DNA of 64,000 nt, from NCBI RefSeq assembly GCF_000002425.4, contig NC_037255.1, forward strand, positions 1,371,847-1,435,846, in the 5' to 3' direction. A model generated the notes under the pieces. It did not search any database. It was not told the origin of the DNA and saw only the letters and a program-made list of their open reading frames with translations. The translations under genes and the position numbers were made by a program. How positions within the stretch are numbered: the stretch's first letter is position 1; every line of letters begins with the position of its first letter. Positions 1 to 12,301 of this stretch are shown here, piece by piece. The stretch is from Physcomitrium patens. Its lineage: Eukaryota > Streptophyta > Bryopsida > Funariales > Funariaceae.

Positions 1-829
1 AAGAACAATTTCCTACAGAGAAACATTATCAGACACTAACAAGCGAATCGTTATGAGCTGATAGATAGAATTCAAGATTATAGTTTAGATTGAAATTCAA
101 TCCTAACTGAATTTTGAGCTTTTTGTAGATTTGGTTCAACAGCAAGATGCTTCTATTCAAAAATGTGTTTTCATTTACACTACTGCATTAAGTCGATGGT
201 CTTATGAACATGATCTGATCATGAATTTCAATGAGAAAGAACATATGACCCAAACTCGGAATCGGAAAGTTGACGATAATTCGTGACCTAAATTTTTGTA
301 ATTCTCCAATCACCACTCCGTTTCATGATTTTTCAAACTCATTGCAATTCAAGTGCAATGTTTAACCGACACTATAAAGATTTGAGGAAGTGACTGCGAA
401 ATAGAGGAGCTAAGCACCAAAACATTCACATGCCCACCGCAAAGCTTCATGACAGTGGATCACCCATTTATTAGGAAAGCTCAACGATAGTATACAATCA
501 GAATTGAGCAACGAAGAACATGCCTGAATTCGTTGTGGAGAAGCTTCCAAAGGCTTCCAAGAGCTTGGATTCATCCCTCCTCCTGGTTCGTCCGTTTGAC
601 CGCCCCAAACACCACCCACCTTGATCTGAACTGCAGACCCACCACCTATTGATCATATGTGTTAGACGTTGTACCCACCTTCCACCCCCTTATCCTCGAC
701 TGTAACAAGCAACTTACTCTCACCGAATTCATGAACGAGCACAAAAGCTCTCTCACATAGACAATCAAAGCCTTCTCAAATTACCCTCCGAATAGACGCT
801 CCCAGGTGTGCTTAAAACTTGTCGGATTT

Positions 830-1740
830 ACAACTAATAGAGAAAGTTCCCTTGTGTGAAGAGTTACCTGGAGCGATTAGCTCTACGGACTCGTGTTACC
901 AGATAGTGATAATCCAGGATTGAAGCGAAGCTACAGCAGCAATTCTGAAAGAGGAAGGAATCCTAACGATAACCTAACTGCTTCTCCAAAATCAGTTTCT
1001 GGTGAGGAACTTAATATGATCAAATAAGCACAACCCAACAATAATTGTCAAGCGGCCAATGAAGAGCCTTCAACCTGGTGATAAGAAGGCCCAATTAGAT
1101 AGCACCTCACTCATCGTGCTTTGACCACTCCACACCTCATACATTGAACTACTGTTTTCAGAGTAACCTGAGGCAGAATCTCGAAAAGGCTTCTGTCAGG
1201 CAGTCGAGCCTTGGGCAATCAAAGGTAGTCAGGTGTGATACCGGTCTCACAGGAAGCAAATGGTGTTCCACTTTAGAAGGTTTTCAAATGCAAAGCAGTT
1301 AAATTCATGGCAATGTGAGCTTCATGAATTTTCCTTTCAGCTACATCTACGAGTTCACCGCAAGCTGAAGCATTATCAGAACCTCTACGAAATGGCCTGC
1401 GCTACAGTTTCTCTAATCAGCGAGCAATACTGCAGAGCATGGAATCGATTCTGTAATGCAAGCTGGTAAGCGGGAGATTTCAAGCGAATCGTCGTCTAGG
1501 GCGGGACAAATTGAGAAAATTGCGGGAAGATGAATGAACACGAGAAGAATGAGGATGAAGTTCATACATTACAAGAGCTGAGAGCACTTGTCGCCTCAGA
1601 GCAGATGCCGTTGCCTGAGCTGTCACCAAGGAAACTTCAGCTCCAGGCCAGCTATCAAATTGCGTGCAGTGCTCATGAATGACGTTGTGATTGTCGAGTT
1701 GAAGCAATTTGAATTTTTATTCCATTCTTTTTGGGTTTCG
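830..1740 (+). other. possible decayed coding region, unassigned
   Basis: Short open stretches in changing frames look more codon-like than their surroundings: a Ser/Asn-rich stretch near 905-1026, a basic stretch at about 1254-1468 containing RRFSNAK and LYEMACATVSL, and a stretch near 1540-1680. No single model with a start, stops and splice sites could be built. The order of short words loosely recalls plant QWRF-motif microtubule proteins, but the similarity is weak and lies in several frames. It could equally be UTR or unrelated intergenic DNA. The first 830 bases show nothing supportable. Confidence 0.2.
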
Positions 1741-1785
1741 AGAAAAATGTAAGTTGTGGTTAAGCTGAGTTATGACAAGCAAGGA

Positions 1786-2062
1786 AGCTCTTGCGTTCCC
1801 TCGTCACTCACTACGTGTCGCAGAAACCTCCCTTTTCAATCGACTGGCTGGCTCCGCCATTTTGGGCCGTCGGATCGAACCTGTCGCCAGATGCAATCTC
1901 AGCCGCCGATCGGATTTATGGGAACGGATGGAGGGAACGTAGGGGACGGGCAGGCAGGTTTGAGGTCGGGCAGTTTGAGACTGATCCACATATACGTGGG
2001 TGCTGAATTTTGTTTAGGGCTGCCTCTCAATCTCAAACACAAAAGTTACTCATTAGTTTATA
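1786..2062 (+). repeat. left arm of large inverted repeat
   Basis: Read in reverse complement, this segment aligns along most of its length with 3,130-3,412, with small indels and scattered substitutions. Shared words include ATGGCGGAGCCAG, TGAGATTGCATC, CCCCTACGTTCCC and TGTGGATCAGT. The arm is GC-richer than the AT-rich spacer it faces. It could be a long terminal inverted repeat of a DNA element, or an inverted duplication of an upstream or 5' leader region of the gene that follows. Confidence 0.8.
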
Positions 2063-3129
2063 TAAAAGAATCAATGAAATAATTTTTATACAAGAATCCA
2101 TGAAAGTCTTTGTAGAAGAAATAATATACAGATTAGCTACATTTTAGTTTATTTCATTTTTGTAATAATTTTTTTATTTACACATACTCTATTGAAAAAT
2201 ATTGAAAAATATTGAAAAATATTATTATTATATTTTAATTTGAAATTTTATGAAAAAATATTTAATTAAATCTATTTTTAAAAAAAATTGGTGTAAGAGG
2301 GTTTATTTTTTTTTAGTTTATTTTGCAAATCATAAAATATTTTCTACAACTGTTATGTATCTAAGTAGTTTTATAATTAAAATAAATGTGGTTGTATAAA
2401 CCACTACTAAAAATATGTCTTTTCATTATATATAATAGTAAATACCACAATTGAAATATCATCAAATCAAATTAAGTCTTTGTATTAAGTGCCAAATTTT
2501 GCATCCACACTCTTAATAAAAATCTAAATTTTGAAGAACAATTCTACATCTTGGTAAACATCGCATCCCTTCATAATACTCTTTGCAGAGTTTGGTAGGT
2601 TCGCTTGTTGGGAGCCACTACCTTTGGTTGCATATCACAATTCTTTTTGTGAAAGACCACCCACCACAAGCTGTTGGGGTCCTGCAACAATTTAATTTAA
2701 TATTGTAATAAAAAAAATTAAATAATTTATTTTATTCATAAATGTTTCAAACTTTATTTATAAAAATTACACAAATTATATTTTACTTTTTGAGAAGTTT
2801 ATAAAATATGTGTGTTTACTTGTATTTACCTGTAAATAAAGTTTTACAAGATATAATTTTGAATTGGTAAGTTTTGTAAATTATATGAATGAACACAAAA
2901 GAAAAAAAATATAATCATTTTTGTAAATAGAATAGTAAATACCACAATTGAAACAACAGCACTCAAATTACACAATACTTTTTTTTTTACCAAGAATAAT
3001 TTTTGAATAAAATTTGTGAACACAAAATTATATATAATAGTAATTTTTTGGAAATTTTATATAATAGTAAATATCACAAATCAAAATTTATTTTTAAATA
3101 AAAAGAAAAAAAAATTGATTGAAGTAAGA
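2063..3129. other. AT-rich spacer between inverted-repeat arms
   Basis: About 1.07 kb of very AT-rich DNA with no open frame of note. It holds two exact 23-bp direct copies (2,434-2,456 and 2,931-2,953, beginning AATAGTAAATACCACAATTG) and a third imperfect copy near 3,063. It also has a triple TATTGAAAAA-type repeat near 2,190-2,222. Confidence 0.6.
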
Positions 3130-3412
3130 GTGATGGTTGAAAATTGGGATTGAGAAGCAGCCCCTAAACAAACTTCAGCACCCATGTCAATGTGGATCAG
3201 TGTGGGAATGGCTTCTGAGTTCCCAAACTGCCCGCCCTCTAACCTGCCCCCCCTCTAACCTGCCCGCCCCCTGGTTCCCCTACGTTCCCAGAAATCCAAT
3301 CAGCGGTTGAGATTGCATCGAGGGGTAGCAGCGATCCGACAGCCTACGATGGCGGAGCCAGTCTATTGAGGAGTGAGCGACACAATTAATTCGACGAGGG
3401 TTGCGTTGCGTT
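3130..3412 (-). repeat. right arm of large inverted repeat
   Basis: Partner of 1,786-2,062 in opposite orientation. It contains an extra local tandem array of a CTCTAACCTGCCC-type unit at about 3,222-3,268 that is shorter in the left arm. It lies roughly 450 bases upstream of the start codon of the next gene, so it probably overlaps that gene's promoter or leader. Confidence 0.8.
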
Positions 3413-3866
3413 GTGCGGATATGAAATTGGACAGCTCTAGTTCTCTACATTTTGCTTGTTGTCTTTGTTGAGAGAGTTGTTTCCTCAGAACAACGTTGGT
3501 TAAGTTCATGGTACGGGGTTTCTTTAGGGATACAAATGTTTTGAGATTTTTCAAAATCGGCCAAACCTTGAATTACTTCTTTCTGGAGTAGTGAGGTCGA
3601 GGGTTATTGATTCAGTGTCTGGCTCAGTCTTTTAACGTCTTTCGTGGGGTGGTAGGTAGATGTGATTTGATGTTTGAACCATTTGAGTTTACAGCTTTGT
3701 CGAAGATTTTGTCCAATTGATTTGAGCGGAAATTTGTAGCAGCTCTCAGTGATATTCCGGATACTGGCACTCCGAATTCTTGCCTTTACATTGTTGTTTT
3801 CAGACAGCTTGTGCTCTTGAAAGGATGATGTTGTAGAGCACGTTCATTTTTTAGTAGTAAAGCAGA

Positions 3867-6339
3867 ATGCAGATTTCGAGGTTGATGAGGGGCCGTTTGG
3901 CATTCTCGATTAGAACGTTACTTCGCGAAGTTCCATCTCCCAAATGTCGCATCCCAGGTAAATTTATGGATTTTCTGTGACTAAGAATGTAGAGCATGTA
4001 GTAGCAAGAATGGGTGCTCAAAGTCTCTGGTTGAATTATTCACCATCCCACTGATAAAGCTTTGAGGTTTGATTCTACTTAAAGTTCTGCATTGGATTGG
4101 GTCACTTGCTATGTTGTAGGAATGCAAGAGGCTGATAAACCCCTTCTTCTATATCACTTTTAAGCTTTGCGGTTCCCTTCATTCTATTCCTGTGCATCGT
4201 TCCATTAAGAAGCACTTCAGGGGAACTTCCATGAAAATTGTGTAAATAACAATTGATCCTTTCATTATTTCAGAGGGTTTCACCAGACTCTGGTTTCCTT
4301 CAACTAGGTTTTAGCAGGGTTTCGGAATTGGTATCGGTGTCTTCATTGTTTTGGGAAGAATTGTAACCTTCTATGAATTCTAGGTTTGCACTTCATGCTT
4401 GACACATTGTGCCTAAATGTTTTCTTTTGTAAACCAGCTAGCTTGGGTTATCAATTTACAAGAATCGATGGTCCTATGTAATTTCATGGGAGTGGGTGAT
4501 ACTTACACGTTTGTGCAGCTGTTGAGAACGAAAGGTTGTCGATATGAAATCCTTTCCAAACAAATTTGCTAATTTTCCTTTTTACAGAGCATTCGGGTCT
4601 CAATTCTGAAGGGTTTGAAAGAGGTTACTGTGCGTATCGGCTATTTTATTCAACGAGTATGCACAGAAGTACCGATTTAGCAACATTGAAGCATTTTCAA
4701 CCGATTTTGCAAATTAGTCGTAAGTGGGATAGGTGACCGTTCCTTTCCAAGTCCTTCACTTGTTCCTTTCTTCTTACATGTCTTGTATATTCTGAAGAGT
4801 CTGGATGATTTTAGCTATTCTATCATGACCGCAGCTTTTGTGAGTCACTTTTCATGTATGTGGTGAATCTTGTCAAGCAGGTAGGAATTATGGAATGAAA
4901 AAAATTGTGGGATTGACATTTGCCACCAGCTGGTTGGCGGCATGGCATGGGCCTACAGAGGTCATTAAATGTGAGGAGGGTAAGGATTTTTAGGCTTATA
5001 AAATCTGAACCCACTGATCTTATCTATTGTTGCATGGGGAAAGCAAAGCGACATTTGTACCTTAGTTGTGCTTCTTGTCAATCATAAAAAAACTGCAGCA
5101 TTTCCATGCATTTATATTCGTCAAATCTCTCAATGGTTTTAAGACAGTTGTTCAGTTGTAAAACGTTGCAGGAGTTCCAGGGTCAGAGTACGATGGGAAT
5201 TTTTTACTGATGCTTTGTCTCCCTTCCTCTCCTATTTTGTCCATTGTCTTGCTTTGGTTACATCCTCTAGTCATGAGTCTTGTGTTTTCTGTCGGCCTTT
5301 TGCAGTTCATATGGGAGAACTGGCCTCGTCAATGCCGCACGCCGTGATTAAAGTTGAGGAGAGGGATTCTAGAGTTCTAATTGTGCTGAAATACTTATGG
5401 ATGCCCACAATGGCAATATTTACAGTGATTACTGGATATTATTTTCCCTCTTCACTCGCATTAACCGTGGGTTTGCTCCTATGGAGCACTAAACCCAAGG
5501 CGAACTCCATATATGATTGGGTTGAAAAGGTTTGTTACCTTCTCAATTTTACACGTGTGTTCAGCCCAAAAAGTTGAGATATTTAGCTCTTCTATTCTGA
5601 GATGTCTCAGCATTGAATTGTGATGGCACAACCTGACACTAAAAATCAAAAGCCGTGAAAGCTGTGTCGCTCGTGTGGAACTTTTTACTTTTAGTTCAAC
5701 CTTTAATTACTTGTATTTTCTTTCTGTTTGCAGAGAAGGCTGGAAGAAGCCATAGAGAAGCAGAGGATTGAGAAGTTCGGTTTCAATGTTAGTCTCGTCT
5801 CCTTACTCCCGATAGCTTGTTTTAAGTATTTGAGCAATTGAATGTTTTCTTCAGAACTCTTATAGAATCGTACTGAGAAAACCGTCAGAATATTGCCGCT
5901 ATACAATTGGGTTCTGTTGGTGTGAACTCTCTGCCAGATTGTGTTCAAGGTATGGTCCATGATTAAATTCAGCGTCAGATCTAATGAAAGTAAAATGATT
6001 GCTGAAGCCAAAGTTGAGGAACTATCTGGTGCTTTCTAGTAGTGTGTAGAGGGTCGAATCCTAGTGCCTCGATTTTCCAGTTTAGTACTAAGAGCTTTGT
6101 GGGTGTTGCAGTTTAATCTCAAAGCAACTGTTATGCACGTAGAAGTCCGTGACTATACATTCATTTGTCTTGCTCAAATCACGTCGATGGCACAGAATGC
6201 CACTTTGGTGGGGTTCCTGGGCGGGTGGCTTGTGATCTACTCCTCGTCATCCTCCATCACGGCACTTGGTTTGCGCTCAATTTTTCCTGATTCGTATCCT
6301 GCTTTTAAAAAATATTTGTCAGATCTGATCCCGGTTTAG
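3867..6339 (+). CDS. small membrane protein with organelle-type leader (198 aa, 4 exons)
   Basis: Exons are 3,867-3,957, 5,306-5,529, 5,734-5,787 and 6,112-6,339. All junctions are GT..AG and their phases agree (1, 0, 0). The first about 30 residues start MQISRLMRGRLAFSIRTLLR: Arg-rich, no acidic residue until position 21, like a mitochondrial or plastid presequence. Two hydrophobic stretches follow, about residues 55-90 (LKYLWMPTMAIFTVITGYY onward) and 140-165 (ATLVGFLGGWLVIYSS). Between them lies a charged segment carrying a VEVRDYTFICLA motif, which I recall from unnamed plant membrane proteins. The product is therefore probably a small integral organelle-membrane protein of unknown role. 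Exon 1 rests on phase and leader character only; an alternative start is the ATG in exon 2 (MGELASSM). The gene is convergent with the glycosyltransferase gene downstream. Confidence 0.7.
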
Positions 6340-8420
6340 TAATAGAGCACTCTGTTGGAAATGTGACATTAGTATTATGACCAGCCATCCCTAAGGGCAT
6401 CCGCAGTGATTAACTTGGTAAAGCTTTGTACATAGACTTTTCTTGTAGGAGAATCAGTCTACCTACCTTTCGAATGTAAAGCCTGCGAATCCATTTTCTC
6501 ATCATGAGCTTTAAATTCTGAAACGAAAGCTTCACAATTCATACTCCATAGAATACTTTTGTATTTGGTATAATTACAAACCTGTTGATTGGAAACATTG
6601 CGTCATTAGTGTTCATATTCCAATCGTATGTACGGCCTCTCAGATGTTTGAAATCTGCAAACTTTAGAGCGTTGCCACTTGCCAGATATCCTTGAAATAC
6701 TAAAACTATTTTTCTTGGGATTCCAAATCAGTTGATATCTCGATTTGGGAGTCGTGGTGCCATTTACCGAAGTTTAGAAGTCTTTAATAGAACTGAGAAT
6801 TCTAGTTCTCAAGCATATCGAGCAAGAATGAGTTTTAGATTATTTTGGTGTATACATTTGGTATACTTCACTTATGTCTTCACCTTTGTCATAAACGATT
6901 TTGCTAATTCCTGAGTTCTAGGTACAGATGTTATTTTTTCTGCTGCAGTTCGATCTATTTTTAGATTTAGTCTGCATCAATGGTAATTCTTTTGCAAAAG
7001 AATCATTTAATAGATATCCAATGTGGTTATTTTTAGATATTCCACATGTTTTCTCTTTTGAATCTTCATTATACATTATACATCTAATATAACAATTTAC
7101 AGTCCACTATCTTGCAAGTTTTTTTGGATACATCTTTTTCAACGATTGTCCACTTTAATTTGAAATTTCCATTTTACGTCATGGCTTGTGTAGAAAAAAT
7201 TGAGGGGTACATACCCTTGAGTATAGGTTCATGATGTACAATATCTATGAGTGTTTATTTTTTATATTGTGGAGTCGTTGAAGACATCTTTAGAATGTGT
7301 TATTTAAGAACATCAATCTCATTTTGGCGACCAATGTAAATAAGGCAAATTTTGCAAAATAAATGTAATTGCATTAACAATCATTATTAGTACCATGAAA
7401 CGTGAAAGAAAACAAAATATCGTCATGCAAACATGTGGGTAACAAAAGCTGCATCAGAAGGTCATTTGGTCATGGAAGACAAATTCAACATACGCAGCTT
7501 AAACAAAGACATACATTGCCTAAGCATGATATACAATTAGATGTTTCTGATAACATCTACATCACAGAAAACTCAAGTGAAATTCGTTTTTATGAAACAT
7601 TTTTTCAAAGAACTCAAGAAATCTCAATCATGCACTGAATAAATGTATGCAACAAGATCTATAACTACTCATTCGTAACATTCAATTTTGATATTTAATC
7701 AAAATGATGCAGTCCCAGCCCCACAATTTGGGATAGTCATACCATTGCACATGTGTTTGTTAGTTGAGGCCTCAGCCTTGATTTCAACCTATCAGCTGCA
7801 CATTCATGGGTTACTGAGGTTTCTCCAAACGCCTTAGAATCTGTGATTTTATACATTCAGAAAATGACTCAGATCCTTCAATTGTTGTGAGGCTCTTTAC
7901 ATGAGCACTTGCGGCTTCCCACAGCAAATTTATGAGGCAGAAACAGTCTCTATATGAGCATAATTTCCTCAGTAGTTCTCTCCTTGCTAATTATCCACGA
8001 AGCTGGACGAGATCAATTGCTAACTTAAACTAGGGCCTAGCGAAACTTGCGCAGAAAATTGAAAACCCAAGGCAACATGCGAAACAGCCAAAAGGATTTT
8101 TTTAGAATGTTTTTAACGTCCCCTTTCCTATATGTGACTAATGTTGAGTCAATTGCGGAGCCAGAAGCAAGTTATGTTGCTGGAGGATAAACAAAGTTCA
8201 CTGGATATCTCGTCTTTAGCTCCCCATTCCCAATTCTTTTTCTCCCTCAATCCTTTCAATCTTCCTCCAAGTAGAATTCAAAACATGGAGAATGCACGAG
8301 GGTAACGACGAGTAAAATCTTGTAGGACTTGTTACCTAGTGGTCACGGGAGTATCAAGAGTCTTCACATGTAGGCAAAACAAGAAAGGCTGTTCTGGAGG
8401 TAAATGACGAATTGACTTCC
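6340..8420. other. intergenic region between convergent genes
   Basis: Holds the 3' ends of two convergent genes. The sequence is moderately to strongly AT-rich. I see no convincing coding exon, RNA gene or element boundary; the longest open frames have no family character. Confidence 0.5.
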
Positions 8421-10480
8421 CTAATTATTTGCGTTCATAATATCGTCATTGTCTCTCAAATAACCTTCATTCTTCATACTCCTCCTGGTTGCTTCTTCGG
8501 AAGCCGCTTCTTCGGAAGCCGCTTCTTCCTTCATACTTTCCTGTGTTCTGAACTGCAAATCCAAATTTGCATTTGAATGGTTCCCACTACCATCCTTGGC
8601 ACTCCTCTTCAACTTGGCAATCCTCTCAATCACTGCCTGCAAATAGTTGTAGTTGTGGAGCTGTTAAGAAGTGACGCGATTTTTGATGCGCAAATGAATG
8701 AGACTTTTGAGGTGCTGCTAAAATCTAACAGTAATTTCCAGACTCATAAACGTCAGTCAGAAGCTCAGCATGCAAACTGTACAATGATAGTGGGTGTATT
8801 ACGACTTCAATCCAATTACTGATATGAGGAGGCGTAGATTCTCTGGGAGAACGGTTAATGACAACCAATTACCTGCAAGGTGATGTCGAAGGCATCCTCA
8901 ACGTCAGGTAGAGGACTTGGTAACCGTGGATCTGCATAGACAATTCTGGGAAGTATGTGAATGACCATCCTCCTCATATTAACAATCTGCTCAGGTGTAA
9001 ACTTGAGCAACACTTCTTCAATACGAATGGTGTTGTTCAAGATGAGCCTCTCATCGATCAGGACAGAATAGGAAGAGTGGTTGATAGGTAGATGCCACTC
9101 ATACTGAACATATGCGGAATAGGGGTGAAAAAATACAGGGATGCACCCCGCAAGCATGGCGTCGAAGGTAGAGCGGCGCGTGTAAGAATCTCCAGGGGGT
9201 TGCAAACAGAAGATGGAGTGCTCAAACACCTCCATCACCTTCTCGGGCATGGTACAAACATTCTCCCTGCAGTCTAAGAGCCTGCAATGGTTTGAGTGGA
9301 TGCACTGATTGACGATGTTTCCACGAATGGAATACGATAGCGCCGGCCTGGGCGCCCCCACAAAAGAGAAGAGAAATGGCCTGTCGATTGCACGCATCTT
9401 GTTTTGCCAGTGGACAATGGAGGTTTTAGAGGATGGATGGAAGTATGTCGGATAAGGAATTGCGAAATCGTTATCATCCCAAGTACTTGCCTCTATTGTG
9501 AGGAAGGTCATATTAGCCCCTAGAGGAGAGACGAAAAGCTTGTTCCCCCAATCCGTTTCCTGGTCTGACGGCCGCCGGAAATCCCAAGTTATTCGTCCAG
9601 CAACCAAGAAATGATCGTGTCCATTAAATCTTTTCCACTCAGCTCGATTAGCGAGCCAACTCTGCAACTTCTCAGGAGCATCGTCTCTCTCCGCGATATT
9701 GGCTCCCCACAATTTGGTTGTAATTTCCAAGCCAGCATAGAAGGGTACAAATATAGCGTCTGCGCGGCTGGAATCCCTGATGAGGCACTTGTACTGCCGC
9801 ATTCTGTTGTGAAAAATTAGCTCGAGCATGAACTGGTTGGTTGCGTACCAATCCAAGTCGGAGAGCACGTCGTCAATATTGTCCAGCGGTGGACCGAGGC
9901 CTGCATTTGTAACGCTTGGGCACATGGTTTCCCATAGAACTTTCTCGCATTGAGTCACGAAATCCTCGTTGAAGCAAGGGTCTAGCTCGTAAACGTAGAC
10001 GTAGCGACCTTCGCAGAGATCCTTCACAGGCTGCTCCACGAATGGACTTGGTTTTTCCGCACTGTGCGACTGCGATACCGCAATCACAGGTGGCATTCTT
10101 TCCCCGGGAGAGAGGACACAATCAAGTTTCTTGTCCCCATTACTTTCATCTTGACATCCTTCTGAATTCGTATGCCATGTTTTATTACTTTCCAGCACCT
10201 CAATTCCAGAAAAACCCTCGGCGCTTGTGGAGTAATCTTGTTGGCTCGTGCCTATTGGGCTCTCCCTTGGCTCAGTGTCGTCTTTGTGCAGAGAACGCAA
10301 CGGTTGTCCTATCGAAGTTTGTAATGGAAGAGGCCGACGATCATAGGAGAAACGTACCACAACAAGCGACCACCACAAGACGAGGCCGATTGAAACCAGT
10401 ACACACTTTGTGCGAAAGCGGGAGATCAAGATTTTCGGTTTATCAGGCATACCCTCTTTCCACACTGGCACCTGAACCAT
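8421..10480 (-). CDS. MUR3-like GT47 xyloglucan-type galactosyltransferase (607 aa, 2 exons)
   Basis: Exon 1 is 10,480-8,873 and exon 2 is 8,636-8,421; the intron (8,872-8,637) is phase 0 with a GTAATT donor and TTTGCAG acceptor. The product is a type II Golgi membrane protein: a short basic cytosolic tail, one membrane anchor at about 26-45, and a variable stem to about 155. The exostosin/GT47 domain spans about 157-500. Visible GT47 motifs are GRYVYVYELDP (158-168), IFVPFYAGLE (243-252), GHDHFLVAGRITWDFRR (287-303), FSFVGAPRP (371-379) and SIFCLQPPGDSYTRRSTFDA (422-441). By family (MUR3/KATAMARI1) it would transfer galactose or a related sugar onto xyloglucan side chains; the exact acceptor cannot be told. 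The length is normal for the family. The exon 2 tail is hydrophilic with a short acidic EEAAS repeat. Reading through the donor gives an early stop after five residues, which supports splicing. Confidence 0.92.
8490..8527 (-). repeat. 15-bp tandem repeat in GT47 exon 2
   Basis: Two adjacent copies plus a partial third of a CTTCTTCGGAAGCCG unit encode EEAAS repeats in the hydrophilic C-terminal tail. The unit is a multiple of three, so copy-number change would keep the frame. Confidence 0.85.
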
Positions 10481-12270
10481 CTTGGGCGAAAAAAGTGGAT
10501 CACCTCCGTGTGCCCGTCATACCCGAGTCTTCCTCACAAATCAGTAGACTCAAAAAGCTACGTGATGGAGAGAGGTGGCACCTGTCTGTCCCCCACAGTC
10601 TGCCTGCTCGAGCATGAATCATGGTACCTGGCGAAACTGTGAGTCTGTCTTTGAGTTTCACCTTTCAGTCCACGAAGACTGCAGTCTCGACAAAGTGATC
10701 ATTTCCTCATTCTGCAAAAGCAACGACACGAGTATGAAGGAATTGAAAGATCTGGGAGTCAATAATCTTCTGTATTTGTGGAAAGAACAGAAACAGACGC
10801 TGGATTATGAAATTGAATTCCGATGGTAACAAAAATACGAGTAGCATGACACAAAGGGCTGCACCTTGACCTCCAAAGGTGGTCTGCTGATGCTTAAAAA
10901 GTTCCTAAAGAAAGGCTGTAAACCCTGCCACTGGATTTACCACACAGAGTACTTGAACTACAACTCTCCAGAAAACACCAGTACAGAAAACACTTTATGA
11001 GGATGTTTTCTACTTGTTCACCGTGCCCTGATCTGAAAACCAAATTTTAAAAAAAATTACTTAAGTCAACCACACTTAGAGAATTTCAGAAAATTTTGAG
11101 TATCACTTGATTCATTCTGTGATAGTAACCTAGTCTGAAACCCAAAGGTGACTCACAGGCCTCTTAAATTCAATGCGGGATCATACGCGAGGAAAGCTGC
11201 TGTGTACAAGAATTAGAATCAAACTGTTCTTCAAAGGAAAGAACAAGGCCAATGGATTGATGAACGAGATTGCTGGAATCCATAAGCAGGGAACCAATCA
11301 CAACTAACTGGTATCCACACAGCGCAATACACTTGGAAGTACTCTCGTTAAAGAAAGCACAAAAGAAATCGACCCCGATGATCAAAAACCGCGCCTAAAG
11401 CATCGAACAAGATCCATCGCAACCTGGCTGTCAAGGGAATTGAGAAAGACCCACACGACCGCAAGAAAATTAGCGCCAACTGCAAGTGCCATACACAACA
11501 TTTTGGGGACGAAGCGCCGAGCAGCAGCCACATCATTCGAAACGGATTCACAGAGACATCGAAACGATCACCGAAACAAACAAACAACGCTCCATGTCTT
11601 GCTCACCCTTCCCAACAACATCATAACGCTCCACAGTGCTAACGTCCACAACCAGCTTCTCATAACCTTAACCAAATTCTTGCAAAGATTAGCTCGCATT
11701 CAAAACCACATCACCACGAACTCCCGCTGCAACTTGGAATGCCAAATCTCAACGCTCAACGCTCTGAACTCCATGAAACCAACCGAAAGTCCTCAACCAC
11801 AATCCAGCCATCGATGAAAGCATCCTCCAAGCTACAATCCAGCCATGCAAACCCAAATGCAGGACAAATCTCCATGCTCCCTGCAGCAAAGCAAAGGATC
11901 CCCCAATACAACAACGCTACGAAAACCTCATGAGAGAGAGAGAGATATGCATCAAAGTGTGTTGTGTATGCAATTGTGGAGGTGGGTACCATGTCAAATG
12001 CAAATCTGGTGTGAGAAAAACTAAAAAGAGAATGAATGCATCGATAAGCGATGGTCTTATTCCAACGCTGATGTTCTGTTCTGTTCTGTTACGTTATGTG
12101 CTGTGGGGTCTCTTCCTTTCTTTCTTTCTTCCTTTCTTCCGTGGTCGTTTACTTAGGCGGCTGTGACATGGATCGGTGATTCAAGCACTTGATACACAAG
12201 CTGCATGTCTTGAGTTGCTGTCCATGCACTTCATTATCACTGCATTCTACTCACATAATTCTACGTATGT

Positions 12271-12281
<11 letters not shown>
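10481..12281. other. upstream region of the GT47 gene
   Basis: Probable promoter and 5' leader of the minus-strand GT47 gene, with moderate GC for about 1.6 kb and pyrimidine-rich runs near 12,100-12,140. Open frames on both strands (for example 11,440-11,817) have simple composition rich in Thr, Asn and His, with no family character, and are probably chance frames. An 11-bp AATCCAGCCAT word is repeated at about 11,800 and 11,836. Confidence 0.4.

Positions 12282-12301
<20 letters not shown>
12282..12301. repeat. (TA)n microsatellite
   Basis: About ten TA units, marking the change from the GC-richer genic flank to the AT-rich desert. Confidence 0.95.

Noticed and set aside
6052..6064. GGGTCGAATCC resembling a tRNA T-arm
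   Set aside because: The sequence lies in an intron of the membrane-protein gene; no acceptor or anticodon stem could be placed around it.
11440..11817. 125-codon plus-strand frame upstream of the GT47 gene
   Set aside because: Composition is simple (Thr, Asn, His), no domain is visible, it overlaps minus-strand frames of similar length, and it lies where the GT47 promoter and leader should be.
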